From an uncultured Schlesneria sp. (GTDB lineage Bacteria > Planctomycetota > Planctomycetia > Planctomycetales > Planctomycetaceae), in contig CAIVEI010000115.1 in NCBI GenBank assembly GCA_903904835.1, positions 1 to 59,565 on the forward strand: a DNA stretch of 59,565 bases, read 5' to 3'. The position numbers and the translations under genes are program-made. Positions 7,889 to 16,350 of the stretch are shown here, one piece after another; the first letter of the stretch is position 1, and each line of letters starts with the position of its first letter. Under the pieces are notes generated by a model. That model made no database searches. It was not told the DNA's origin and saw nothing but the letters and a program-made list of their open reading frames with translations.

Positions 7889-8806
7889 ATGCATTCCATC
7901 CCCAAGCACATGCCAACTTCCACGGTCGTTTCGGCGTCGCGTGGTCGATCGGCACAGGAAGACCCGTGGTGGGTCCGATGGACTTTGATCAGTTTGTCAG
8001 TTCTGGTGTTGTCGGTGCTGGTGATTCTGCCGATCGCGAATGTTTTCTATCATGCCTTTTCGAATGGTGTTGCCGCTTACTGGAACAACCTGACTGGTGA
8101 TCGAGAGACGCTGCACGCGATTCAACTGACGTTGTTTGTTGTGCCGATCGCGGTCTGTGCGAATGTGATTTTCGGTGTCGCAGCGGCCTGGGCGATCACT
8201 CGATTTCGATTTCCCGGTCGGACAATTCTGACGACGATGATCGATTTGCCGTTTGCGATTTCGCCCGTTGTCGCCGGGTTGATGTTTGTCTTGTTATTTG
8301 GTGCCAAAGGCTATTTCGGGCCCTGGCTGCAACAGCATAACATACAGATCTTAAATGCCTGGCCAGCGATCGCTCTGGTAACGACCTTCGTGACCTTGCC
8401 GTTTGTCGCACGGGAATTGATTCCTGTCATGGAAGCAATCGGATCTGAAGAGGAAATCGCGGCGATCAGCCTTGGCGCCAATGGCTGGCAGATGTTCTGG
8501 CGAGTGACGATTCCGAATATCAAATGGGGATTGCTGTACGGCGTGATTCTTTGCAATGCGCGAGCAATGGGTGAGTTTGGAGCTGTCTATGTTGTCTGCG
8601 GGAGAGTCATCGGCAAAACCGAAACCATGCCGATCCGGGTCAACACGCTGTTCGAAGGGGGAACCTCGGAAACTTATTCCAGTTCATTCGCCGTGGCGTC
8701 ACTGCTCACGATGCTGTCACTGGTCACTTTGTTCATCAAGATTGCACTGGAACATAAGACGCAGGCCGACTTGAAAGAGGCGGCGCAGACCCACCAGACT
8801 GAGTGA
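7889..8806 (+). CDS. cysW: sulfate ABC transporter permease CysW
   Basis: The second permease subunit, 305 residues. A polar N-terminal stretch of about 25 residues comes first, followed by about six membrane spans. The ATPase-contact loop is EEIAAISLGANGWQMFWRVTIPNIKWGLLYG. The CysW-typical ARAMGEFGAVYVVCGRV and TMPIRVNTLFEG follow. The gene lies between cysT and cysA on the same strand. It should pair with CysT to form the sulfate channel. Confidence 0.95.
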   Translation: MHSIPKHMPTSTVVSASRGRSAQEDPWWVRWTLISLSVLVLSVLVILPIANVFYHAFSNGVAAYWNNLTGDRETLHAIQLTLFVVPIAVCANVIFGVAAAWAITRFRFPGRTILTTMIDLPFAISPVVAGLMFVLLFGAKGYFGPWLQQHNIQILNAWPAIALVTTFVTLPFVARELIPVMEAIGSEEEIAAISLGANGWQMFWRVTIPNIKWGLLYGVILCNARAMGEFGAVYVVCGRVIGKTETMPIRVNTLFEGGTSETYSSSFAVASLLTMLSLVTLFIKIALEHKTQADLKEAAQTHQTE

Positions 8807-8863
8807 CTTGAAATGCCGTGGTCGAAAACAGTTCAACATCGTCCGTTATTGTCGTGAGTTTCC

Positions 8864-9931
8864 ATGAGTATCGTTGTCAAAAATCTGTCGAAACAGTTTG
8901 GAAATTTTAAGGCCCTGGACAATGTGAGTCTGGAGGTCCCCAGTGGTTCATTGCTAGCGCTACTGGGACCGTCGGGGTCGGGCAAAACGACACTGCTGCG
9001 GATCATAGCCGGACTGGACAATGCCGATCAGGGGCAGGTGCATTACGAGAACGAGGATGTGACTCATCAGTCTCCCCGGGATCGGGAAGTCGGGTTCGTC
9101 TTTCAACATTACGCCTTGTTCCGTCACATGACGATCTTCGAAAATGTTGCATTCGGGATGCGAGTCCGCTCATTGCCTCGTTCAGAAATTCAAAATCGGG
9201 TTCATGAGCTTTTGCGCCTTGTTCGGCTGGAAGGATTGCATAAGCGATATCCTTCCCAGTTGTCTGGCGGTCAGCGGCAGCGAGTCGCTCTGGCACGGGC
9301 TCTTGCCGTCAAGCCGAGAATGCTGTTACTCGACGAACCTTTCGGAGCACTCGACGCCAAAGTGCGGCAGGAGCTGCGTCAATGGTTACGACAGTTACAT
9401 GACGAAATTCATCTGACAACCGTGTTTGTGACGCACGATCAAGAGGAAGCGTTTGAGGTGGCTGACCGGGTCGTGGTGATGAACAAGGGTCACATCGAGC
9501 AATCTGGGACACCTCAGGAAGTTTTTGATCATCCGGCAACCCCCTTCGTAATGGACTTTCTCGGCAATGTGAACGTGTTTCACGGACGCGTTGAAAACGG
9601 GATGGCCATGATGGGGGCCTTGAACATTGCTTACCCCGACTACCCTCATGCCGAATCACGCAATGCGACGGCATATGTCAGGCCTCACGAGCTGGATATT
9701 GAACGTGCACCATTCGGGACATCGAGCCTGGAAGCGAGCGTGACGCAAGTCAATCCCGCAGGTTCCGTGGCAAAGGTGCGAGTCTTTTCAAAAGAATTCG
9801 GCCTGGCATTGAATGTCGACTTGAACCTGGAGAGATACGCCGAATTGCAACTGAAGCCGGGTGACCTCGTTTATGTTGCCGCAAGACGAGCCAGAGTCTT
9901 TATGCCACCGGCTGCAGATTACGCGATCTGA
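8864..9931 (+). CDS. cysA: sulfate ABC transporter ATP-binding protein CysA
   Basis: The ATPase that energises sulfate uptake, 355 residues. Walker [10 protein letters not shown] is at 35-43, the ABC signature [16 protein letters not shown] begins near 133, and Walker [12 protein letters not shown] lies near 155-165, followed by the switch histidine in [15 protein letters not shown]. The C-terminal third, from about 240, is a TOBE-like regulatory domain. [17 protein letters not shown] is characteristic of the CysA branch. It is the last gene of the operon, 57 bp after cysW, and is convergent with the next gene after a 30-bp gap. Confidence 0.95.
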   Translation: MSIVVKNLSKQFGNFKALDNVSLEVPSGSLLALLGPSGSGKTTLLRIIAGLDNADQGQVHYENEDVTHQSPRDREVGFVFQHYALFRHMTIFENVAFGMRVRSLPRSEIQNRVHELLRLVRLEGLHKRYPSQLSGGQRQRVALARALAVKPRMLLLDEPFGALDAKVRQELRQWLRQLHDEIHLTTVFVTHDQEEAFEVADRVVVMNKGHIEQSGTPQEVFDHPATPFVMDFLGNVNVFHGRVENGMAMMGALNIAYPDYPHAESRNATAYVRPHELDIERAPFGTSSLEASVTQVNPAGSVAKVRVFSKEFGLALNVDLNLERYAELQLKPGDLVYVAARRARVFMPPAADYAI

Positions 9932-9961
9932 TAAACATCGTTTTCGAGCGGCAACAGGGTC

Positions 9962-10825
9962 TTATTTCCCTTCGTTTTTGCCGTGCTTACCATTCTTTTC
10001 TGATTGATGACTGGGTGCAGCTCCACCCCCAATGCCGCCACCGCTGTTCATAACAGGCATGACGGGGGCATGCATCATCGGGCCGTTCATCATCGGGCCG
10101 TTCCAGTTAAAGCCGGGCGTGAATTGCTGACCAAAGTGTTGACTGTGATGATTGACGAATCCGCCAGAGTGTATTTGACCAGAGTGTATCGGCTGAACGC
10201 CGACAGAGCTTTGCCCCGTTCCCGAAGCCTGTTGCTGAATCAGCCCCTGCGCCTGTGTTTTTTGAGCGGGAATGCGGTCCTTGGAATCATAATTGGAATG
10301 TTTCTCTTTCTCAGCCTGCTTAGAATTAGCTGCAACGACAGATCCGCCATGATTTTGGACAGGTTGATGACTTTTTGTGATTCGTCGCGCTCGTACTTCT
10401 GCGTCGTATATCGCTGCGTGTGCTTGAAACTGTTGGATGAATTCATCTGAAGTCATTCGATTCATGTTGACGATCAGCGGTTCTTCTACCTTGGCTGGGA
10501 CACGGGGACCAGCCAGTGTGTGCTCGCTAACGTACCTGGAGAATGCTTTTTTCGTCCGCTGCGCCGCATCGGCTTGCTCGGCTTGGTCGAGCCCCTCATC
10601 TTTGTTCTGGTCCGCTAACTCAAAGATGTGCAGGGCGTCTTTTTTCAGAAGATTGCCCAAGCTTTCGGACGGAGCGGTTTTCGGAGGGGCCGCCTGGACA
10701 ATCGAGCTGATCAACAACAGGGCCAGTGAGATCGAAGCTGACGTCTGCCCGATCTTAACAAACGCTGGCAAGCAAGTGGAAACGTCAAAAAGTGGCACAA
10801 AAGTGGTACTTAGTTCACGATCCAT
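9962..10825 (-). CDS. secreted EF-hand-like protein of unknown function
   Basis: A 287-residue protein with a hydrophobic, signal-like segment at about 27-46 ending near VQAAPPK. One EF-hand-type calcium loop, DQNKDEGLDQAE, has acidic or Asn residues at loop positions 1, 3, 5, 9 and 12, but Glu instead of the usual Gly at position 6. The C-terminal 120 residues are low-complexity, rich in Gln, His, Gly, Met and Asn, with HSGQIHSGG and NGPMMNGPMMHAPVMP repeats. The true start may be further downstream, since the signal segment begins late. Export, and perhaps calcium binding, are inferred; the function is unknown. Confidence 0.65.
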   Translation of the reverse strand: MDRELSTTFVPLFDVSTCLPAFVKIGQTSASISLALLLISSIVQAAPPKTAPSESLGNLLKKDALHIFELADQNKDEGLDQAEQADAAQRTKKAFSRYVSEHTLAGPRVPAKVEEPLIVNMNRMTSDEFIQQFQAHAAIYDAEVRARRITKSHQPVQNHGGSVVAANSKQAEKEKHSNYDSKDRIPAQKTQAQGLIQQQASGTGQSSVGVQPIHSGQIHSGGFVNHHSQHFGQQFTPGFNWNGPMMNGPMMHAPVMPVMNSGGGIGGGAAPSHQSEKNGKHGKNEGK

Positions 10826-11302
10826 GATTTGACCATTGAGTTAGTAATTTACCGTAGAGCTAACCGTGCATGGGGGCCTGAGATTGACACATTTTCATTG
10901 CAAAAATCACCGAACTCCCGTTTCACACTGAAGTCTGATCCATGATCTCTGCTCATGAATAGAAGTCAGTCTTCTGACATTCCTCGTGAAGCGTGTCACT
11001 GCAGAGCCATCCGATCGATTTTGACGCAGATGATTTTAAATCACCCTACTTGAAATATTCAAGCGTAAACCAGATCGCCCTTAAAGCGAAAGATTTTGAC
11101 TATTTTCAAGAGTTCAAGAACATTCTCACCCCCGAAGTGACTGTTCGTGATTCCTGGCACGGTGATTTCTTCAATACGACAGAGAGCTTCAATTGACACC
11201 GACTGCTTCTTCGTTCCAGAATCCGTAAGCGGACAGTGCTGATTTGACTAAGATTCTTCCGAGGTGTTCCGTCGGCGCGATCATGCCTGTAGGAATCGCA
11301 AC
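10826..11302. other. intergenic region upstream of the HtrA-like protease
   Basis: This 477-bp stretch holds one possible short gene (10993-11196, listed separately). Otherwise I recognise no repeats, RNA or clear promoter in it. Confidence 0.4.
10993..11196 (+). CDS. possible small protein, 67 residues
   Basis: An open frame starting at GTG 10993 and ending 106 bp before the protease gene. The product is acidic and aromatic-rich (PIDFDADDFKSPYLKYSS and KDFDYFQEFKNILTPE), which is less random than the shadow frames nearby. No ribosome-binding site of note precedes it, and I recognise no family. It may be a gene fragment. Low confidence. Confidence 0.25.
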   Translation: MSLQSHPIDFDADDFKSPYLKYSSVNQIALKAKDFDYFQEFKNILTPEVTVRDSWHGDFFNTTESFN

Positions 11303-12451
11303 ATGAATGACCGGTTCGATCAACAATCGGCTCCACAAGCGGCCACGGTTCCGGCCTGGATGGTTTCGTTGCTGCTGCTGGCCGTCGCAGGAATCATGCT
11401 GCAGAATGCCGGTTATCTGCCTGGCTTCGGCGGCCGTGCCGCCAGGGAGTCGCGGCCGATCACGCCGCGAGGTGACTTGTCGGAAGATGAAAAATCGACG
11501 ATTCAGATCTTTCGAGAAGCCTCGCCGAGTGTCGTTCATATCACGACGTTGACTCATCATCGCGATCGGTTGAGCTTCAAGATTCTGGAAATCCCTGAGG
11601 GGACCGGAACGGGTTTTATTTATGACGATGCAGGACACGTCGTGACCAACTTTCACGTCGTCCGTAAAGGACAAGCTGCCAAAGTTATGTTGGCCGACAA
11701 CAGTTCATGGGATGCGACGCTGGTCGGTTATGAACTCGATAAGGACATTGCCGTCCTGAAGATTGAAGCGCCGCCGGGAAGACTTAAGAAAGTGGCGATC
11801 GGTGAATCGGCAGGACTTCAGGTCGGACAGAAGGTCTTTGCGATCGGCAGTCCGTTTGGGCTGGATCAAACATTGACGACAGGAGTCATCAGCGGGTTGG
11901 GTCGTGAAATCAAATCGATGAATGGCCGTTCGATCGAAGGTGTGATTCAAACTGATGCTGCGATCAATCCGGGAAATTCGGGAGGGCCGCTGCTGGATAG
12001 CGCCGGGCGAGTGATCGGAGTCAACACGATGATCGTCAGCGAATCGGGAGCCTTTTCCGGGATCGGTTTCGCGGTCCCCGTCGACATTGTCAATCAGGTC
12101 GTTCCGGATCTGATCAAGTCGAGTCGCATGGAACGAGTTGTACCGGGCTTCAAATTGTTTGACGACTCGTTCACTCGTCGACTGGGAATCACGCGTGGCG
12201 CACTGGTCGAACGGGTGTTTGAAAACAGCGCCGCAGAAGCGGCCGGGATCAGGGAAACATTTAGTGATGATGACTGGACGATTTATCTGGGTGATATCGT
12301 TATCGAAATTGCTGGTCGGCCGATTCGAACGGAGAGCGACATGGCCAAAGCCTTAACGGGAAAAAAGCCAGGAGAAGAAGTTTCTGTGGTCGTGATCCGG
12401 GGGAATCAGACTGTGAAGCTCAAACTCAAATTGCAGGCGGCGAAAAAATAG
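11303..12451 (+). CDS. S1C serine protease with PDZ domain (DegP/HtrA-like)
   Basis: A membrane-anchored or exported quality-control protease of 382 residues. After a short polar start comes one hydrophobic segment (WMVSLLLLAVAGIMLQ), then a trypsin-like domain with the full catalytic triad: H118 in NFHVV, D148 in DKDIAVLKI and S226 in NPGNSGGPL. A single PDZ domain fills the C-terminus (GALVERVFENSAAEAAGI, then GDIVIEIAGRPI). One PDZ domain makes it DegS-like in layout. ATG 11303 is preferred over an upstream ATG at 11264, which would add 13 basic residues. It is convergent with the SPFH gene, with a nest of repeats between them. Confidence 0.93.
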   Translation: MNDRFDQQSAPQAATVPAWMVSLLLLAVAGIMLQNAGYLPGFGGRAARESRPITPRGDLSEDEKSTIQIFREASPSVVHITTLTHHRDRLSFKILEIPEGTGTGFIYDDAGHVVTNFHVVRKGQAAKVMLADNSSWDATLVGYELDKDIAVLKIEAPPGRLKKVAIGESAGLQVGQKVFAIGSPFGLDQTLTTGVISGLGREIKSMNGRSIEGVIQTDAAINPGNSGGPLLDSAGRVIGVNTMIVSESGAFSGIGFAVPVDIVNQVVPDLIKSSRMERVVPGFKLFDDSFTRRLGITRGALVERVFENSAAEAAGIRETFSDDDWTIYLGDIVIEIAGRPIRTESDMAKALTGKKPGEEVSVVVIRGNQTVKLKLKLQAAKK

Positions 12452-12507
12452 AGTCGATGATCGTAAGACGAAATCCAGACCGAGTGCGCATGAGACCGGA
12501 TTGTTCG

Positions 12508-12606
12508 TTAGCCCGACGCGCAAGCGAGGGATCTGATTCCCTTTAAAATGAAGACAAGATCCCTCGTTAAATGAAGACAAGATCCCTCGCTTGCGCTTCG
12601 GGCTAA
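12508..12606. repeat. palindrome with 26-bp arms and internal direct repeat
   Basis: The left arm (12508-12533) and right arm (12581-12606) are reverse complements at 25 of 26 positions. The core reads AGCGCAAGCGAGGGAT or its G/A variant. Within the spacer, a 21-bp direct repeat beginning AAATGAAGACAAGATCCC occurs at 12546-12566 and 12569-12589 (period 23 bp). This suggests a partial duplication of the right arm. Confidence 0.8.
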
Positions 12607-12739
12607 GGGTTCAGGGGGTTTTTTGTGACGATGGTTTAACTCTCGATCGATAAAGATCGTGCTTCGAATCGCAGAGAATGCGTGAATAATCCAGGTTCGG
12701 TGAGGTGAGGTTTTGTGAGAATTGATGGCTGTAGAGTCT

Positions 12740-12838
12740 GGGGTCGGGCGTTCAAATTTCAAAATTGGCCGGACATGTGATTTCCGTCGGCGCATAACGA
12801 TTTCACCGGCCAATTTTGAAATTTGAACACCCGACCCC
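12740..12838. repeat. 31-bp-armed hairpin element, copy 1
   Basis: The left arm (12740-12770) starts GGGGTCGGGCGTTCAAATTT. The right arm (12808-12838) ends AAATTTGAACACCCGACCCC. They are reverse complements except for one position (C in the left arm, A in the right). The stem extends by GG/CC inward. The loop is 37 bp. A second copy lies at 56017-56111 with the same arm mismatch and an unrelated loop. Confidence 0.85.
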
Positions 12839-12859
12839 CTCTTGCTGGCTACCAAAAAA

Positions 12860-12889
12860 CACAGGCTGACCAAAGCCGGTCAGCCCGTG
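12860..12889. repeat. REP-like palindrome
   Basis: GGCTGACC (12864-12871) and GGTCAGCC (12878-12885) form a perfect 8-bp stem. Outer CAC/GTG bases match the other REP-like elements of the window. It lies 37 bp downstream of the SPFH gene's stop codon. Confidence 0.55.
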
Positions 12890-12925
12890 GGACCCAGGTT
12901 ATTCGCGCTAAGAAATGCTCCAAAA

Positions 12926-14035
12926 TTACTGAGGTGGCAATGGTGGCGGGGTCGGCGTTGCGGCCTTTTGGAAGTAGCCAGCCCAGTCTGGGAGCTTTGA
13001 GGCTGCGGTCCAGCCTGCAATCGTGGGGGACCAGAGCAACGTTTCGGAAGTGATCCGTCCAGCGGCAATCGACTGTTGGATCTGCTCTGGAGCATACGGT
13101 CCCTGTGGTTGTCCATTAACTGCGACGTGCCAGGCAGGCAGTGGAGGTGGGACAGGTGATCCGCCGGCGGGGACTCCCATTCCGACTCCTGGTGTGGTCA
13201 TCATGCGGCCCGCCATGGCAACCCCCATTCCCAGGCCGAGACCTTCGCCGCCACCACCATGTTGAGCCGATTCTCGCATGGCTTCGCCGAGCGAATACTG
13301 CTGGAACTTGGTCATGTCGCCGAGAACACCCATGCTCGTGCGGGTATCCAGCGCTTTTTCGACCGCCTCTGGCAGCGAGATATTGACGATGATCAATTGA
13401 GGAATGGCCAGGCCATACTCGTCGTCGATCCGCTCTTGAACGTACTTTCTCAATTCTTCGGAGAACTCGGTATATTTCGAAGCCAGGTCGAGAGCCGCAA
13501 CCTGCTTTTCAGCGAGCATGTCAGCCATGGCTGAGGAAATGATCGCTCGCATGAGTTCGGTCACTTCGTCTGCTTCGACGATTCCGTCTGTTCCGACAAG
13601 TTCCGTGAGCAACGCTTTTGGTTCGACGGCCTTTAAGGCATACGTTCCGAAGGCTCGCAATCGAATCGGGCCGAATTCCGGATCACGCATCATGATGGGA
13701 TTGGGCGTACCCCATTTCAAATCGGTGATCTGTCGGGTGGTTACGAAATAGATTTCCGACTTGAAGGGACTGTTGAAACCGAATTTCCAGCCAGCGATCG
13801 TGCTGAGGAGAGGCAGGTTTTGGGTATTGAGCGTATGGGTTCCTGGCTCGAACATATCGGCGACTTTGCCGTGCATCACGAACACGGCGATTTGGCCGGG
13901 CCGAACGATCAACTGGGCACCCTGCTTGATCTCGTTCTGGTAGCGAGGAAACCGCCAGACAAGCGTGTTACGGGTGTCGTCGATCCATTCAACAATGTCG
14001 ATCAGTTCGCCGCGCAACTTGTCAAACAATCCCAT
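12926..14035 (-). CDS. SPFH-domain protein with C-terminal GYF domain
   Basis: A 369-residue protein. It opens MGLFDKLRGELIDIVEW and continues with an SPFH/band-7-like core (to about residue 230) of the type annotated as virion-core-like or YdjI-like SPFH proteins. This includes RQITDLKWGTPNPIMMRDPEFG and IISSAMADMLAEKQVAALDLASKY. A Gly/Met-rich linker follows (GGGGEGLGLGMGVAMAGRM). A GYF-2-type domain occupies about 303-352 (WHVAVNGQPQGPYAPEQI, then LLWSPTIAGWTAASKLPDW). SPFH proteins scaffold membrane complexes and the GYF domain suggests proline-rich ligands; the partner is unknown. It is monocistronic here. Confidence 0.85.
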   Translation of the reverse strand: MGLFDKLRGELIDIVEWIDDTRNTLVWRFPRYQNEIKQGAQLIVRPGQIAVFVMHGKVADMFEPGTHTLNTQNLPLLSTIAGWKFGFNSPFKSEIYFVTTRQITDLKWGTPNPIMMRDPEFGPIRLRAFGTYALKAVEPKALLTELVGTDGIVEADEVTELMRAIISSAMADMLAEKQVAALDLASKYTEFSEELRKYVQERIDDEYGLAIPQLIIVNISLPEAVEKALDTRTSMGVLGDMTKFQQYSLGEAMRESAQHGGGGEGLGLGMGVAMAGRMMTTPGVGMGVPAGGSPVPPPLPAWHVAVNGQPQGPYAPEQIQQSIAAGRITSETLLWSPTIAGWTAASKLPDWAGYFQKAATPTPPPLPPQ

Positions 14036-14421
14036 GATTTTTCTTTCTGAACTTTCAAGGATAGGAACAACTCAAACTGATTCTATCCCGCTTCAATTTT
14101 GCCTCAAGTCAGTCGGTTTCAACACCACCGGATTTGTCTGACAAAAATATTGGTGCGATCAAAGCCGTGGATTTTGCGAAAACGCTGATTTTCGCGTGAC
14201 GTTTAATCAGATTGTACAGTTTTTTTAAGAAATTTTGCCCGGCGGACAGAATTTGCCAATTGATTCTCGCGAACCAATTTCAGACACTTTCCAGGATCGG
14301 TATTTGAAGATATTGTGAATTCACACTCGTTTCGAACGGCACATTGCCGAAAAAACAACGGGCATGTTTCGCATCGAAGTGATGTGGCGTACGCGGGCAT
14401 TTGATGGAGGATTTTGATCAA
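14036..14421. other. intergenic region between divergent SPFH and FHA genes
   Basis: 386 bp between two divergent genes. I see nothing specific beyond AT-rich stretches near 14200-14230. It must hold two promoters, but I could not identify convincing boxes. Confidence 0.4.
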
Positions 14422-14940
14422 ATGTTGGGACAACTGGTTCCGGTCGGTGGCGGTGATCCAATCCCGCTTTTGAAGCCGCAGTTAATTGTCGGTCGACGCC
14501 CAAGTTGCGATATTCGGCTCGACTTTGCCAATGTTTCGTCTCATCACTGTCGGTTGGAATACATTAACGGTTATTGGCGAGCGACGGATCTCAGTCGCAA
14601 CGGGACAAAAGTGAATGGCGAGCGAATTGACGAAAAGTTTCTGCAATCCGGCGATACGTTGATGTTCGCACGGCATCCGTTTGAAATTCAATATACCCCC
14701 GATCCCGAAGGTGTCCCGCCCGAACCAGATGAAGTTGATCCGTTCGCGATGAGTCTGCTGGAAAAAGCAGGACTCGGCGGTAATCCACGGGATCGTGTTC
14801 TGCCGCGCGAACGTCCAGGTTCTTCCAAGTCAAAATCTCAACCGGGTCATTCCGTCCCAAAACCGACTTCGACGAACAATGCTTCCCCCCCAAAAACGCC
14901 CGACGAAGATGACCAAGCTCTGGAATGGCTGAATGGCTGA
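14422..14940 (+). CDS. FHA-domain protein
   Basis: A 172-residue cytoplasmic protein with an N-terminal forkhead-associated domain. It shows LIVGRRPSCDIRLDFANVSSHHCRL, the DLSRNGTKVNGERI strand and LQSGDTLMFARHPFEI. The conserved phosphothreonine-binding residues are present (GRR, SSHH and NGT). The C-terminal 70 residues are Pro/Ser/Lys-rich and probably disordered. ATG 14422 is chosen because GGAGG lies 11 bp upstream; TTG 14401 and ATG 14404 are in-frame alternatives. The stop overlaps the next gene's start by 8 bp, so translation is probably coupled. Which kinase provides its phospho-ligand is unknown. Confidence 0.88.
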   Translation: MLGQLVPVGGGDPIPLLKPQLIVGRRPSCDIRLDFANVSSHHCRLEYINGYWRATDLSRNGTKVNGERIDEKFLQSGDTLMFARHPFEIQYTPDPEGVPPEPDEVDPFAMSLLEKAGLGGNPRDRVLPRERPGSSKSKSQPGHSVPKPTSTNNASPPKTPDEDDQALEWLNG

Positions 14941-16207
14941 CTTGATACCGACTCTTTCTCCTGCCGACGTTCGTGAATGGTTTTCCCGTTTGTCGAAGGA
15001 AGACTTCGCCGACCGGAAAATACTGCTGATCATTCCTGATGCGACGCGGACGGCCCCGTTGCCGCTGTTATTCGACGCGTTGTTTCGGGAGGTTCGCCCT
15101 CACTGTCAGTCGCTCGACGTCCTTGTCGCATTGGGGACGCATCCTCCGATGTCGGATACTCAGATCGCGAAACTGCTCGGGATTGATGAGACCGAGCGGC
15201 GACGGTTGTTTTATCAATTGCAGGTTTTCAATCACGAATGGGATCGGCCCGAACGCCTGTTAACGATTGGAACGCTGGGAAAGAAAGAGACTGAAGAACT
15301 GTCGAACGGTCTCTTGTCCCTTGAGGTTCCCGTACAGATCAATTCCAGGATCGAGGACTACGACCTGTTGCTGGTTCTTGGACCAGTGTTTCCACACGAG
15401 GTCGTCGGTTTTTCGGGAGGGAACAAGTATTTTTTCCCCGGCATCGGTGGCCCGGACATTTTGAATTTCTTCCATTGGCTGGGAGCGTTAATCACCAATG
15501 CCGAGATCATCGGAGTGAAAGACACTCCTGTCCGGCGCGTCGTCGATGCGGCGGCGCGAATGATTCGTCAAACCCGCCGCGCGATTACTTTTGTCGTGTC
15601 GTCAGATTGCAGTCTTCATGGACTATTTTACGGGACACCGGAATCCGCGTGGAACGAGGCGGCAGATCTTTCAAACCGCGTACACATCAAGCGTTGTGAC
15701 CGCCCCTATCAACAAGTTCTTTCGTGCGCTCCACCGATGTATGACGAACTTTGGGTGGCTGGCAAGTGTATGTACAAGATGGAGCCCGTCGTCGCCGACG
15801 GAGGCGAATTGATCATCTATGCTCCGCACATGCACGAGATTTCCGTGACCCATGGAAAGCTGATTGAACAAGTCGGTTATCACGTGCGAGACTATTTCAC
15901 AAAGCAATGGGACAGGTTTAAGGACATCCCGTGGGGCGTGTTGGCGCATTCGACGCATGTTCGCGGGAGTGGAACTTACGAGAACGGCGTGGAGACTCCC
16001 CGAGTCCGCGTCACACTGGCAAGTGGGATCTCTGAAGAGACATGTCGACGTATCAACCTTGGTTACCGCGATCCCGCATCGATTGACATCGAATCATTCG
16101 CCAATCGGGAGGACGAGGGGGTCTTGCTCGTCCGCAAGTCGGGCGAATACTTGTATCGCCTGAACGCAAACCGCGACGCCGCGAATACTCAAGACAGAAA
16201 ATCTTGA
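14933..16207 (+). CDS. LarA-like nickel-dependent racemase-family protein (DUF2088)
   Basis: A 424-residue member of the lactate racemase LarA superfamily. Hallmarks are IIPDATRTAP, LVALGTHPPMSDTQIAKLLG, HEVVGFSGGNKYFFPGIGG and AHSTHVRGSG. LarA enzymes use a nickel-pincer nucleotide to racemise or epimerise 2-hydroxy acids. Which substrate applies here is unknown, and the cofactor genes larBCE are not in the window. The start codon lies inside the end of the FHA gene (8-bp overlap), which is an unusual pairing of a phosphopeptide-binding protein with a metabolic enzyme. The family is firm; the reaction is not. Confidence 0.82.
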   Translation: MADLIPTLSPADVREWFSRLSKEDFADRKILLIIPDATRTAPLPLLFDALFREVRPHCQSLDVLVALGTHPPMSDTQIAKLLGIDETERRRLFYQLQVFNHEWDRPERLLTIGTLGKKETEELSNGLLSLEVPVQINSRIEDYDLLLVLGPVFPHEVVGFSGGNKYFFPGIGGPDILNFFHWLGALITNAEIIGVKDTPVRRVVDAAARMIRQTRRAITFVVSSDCSLHGLFYGTPESAWNEAADLSNRVHIKRCDRPYQQVLSCAPPMYDELWVAGKCMYKMEPVVADGGELIIYAPHMHEISVTHGKLIEQVGYHVRDYFTKQWDRFKDIPWGVLAHSTHVRGSGTYENGVETPRVRVTLASGISEETCRRINLGYRDPASIDIESFANREDEGVLLVRKSGEYLYRLNANRDAANTQDRKS

Positions 16208-16350
16208 TCGCCATAAAAAACGGGGTTTGAAAAGATGACTCAGTTTTGTTAGCGTCAACGCATGGATTGCAGTTTGTCAAGGACTGATGTGTCAGAATCG
16301 GTTTGCGACAGCCACTCAAGAACGCCGCTCAAAACTGAAGGAGCTGATAA

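Larger units (their letters stand above)
12452..12925. other. intergenic nest of three palindromic repeat types
   Basis: The gap between two convergent genes is largely made of repeats: a 26-bp-armed palindrome (12508-12606) with an internal 21-bp direct repeat, a 31-bp-armed hairpin element (12740-12838), and a REP-like hairpin (12860-12889). No gene is seen. Confidence 0.7.
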
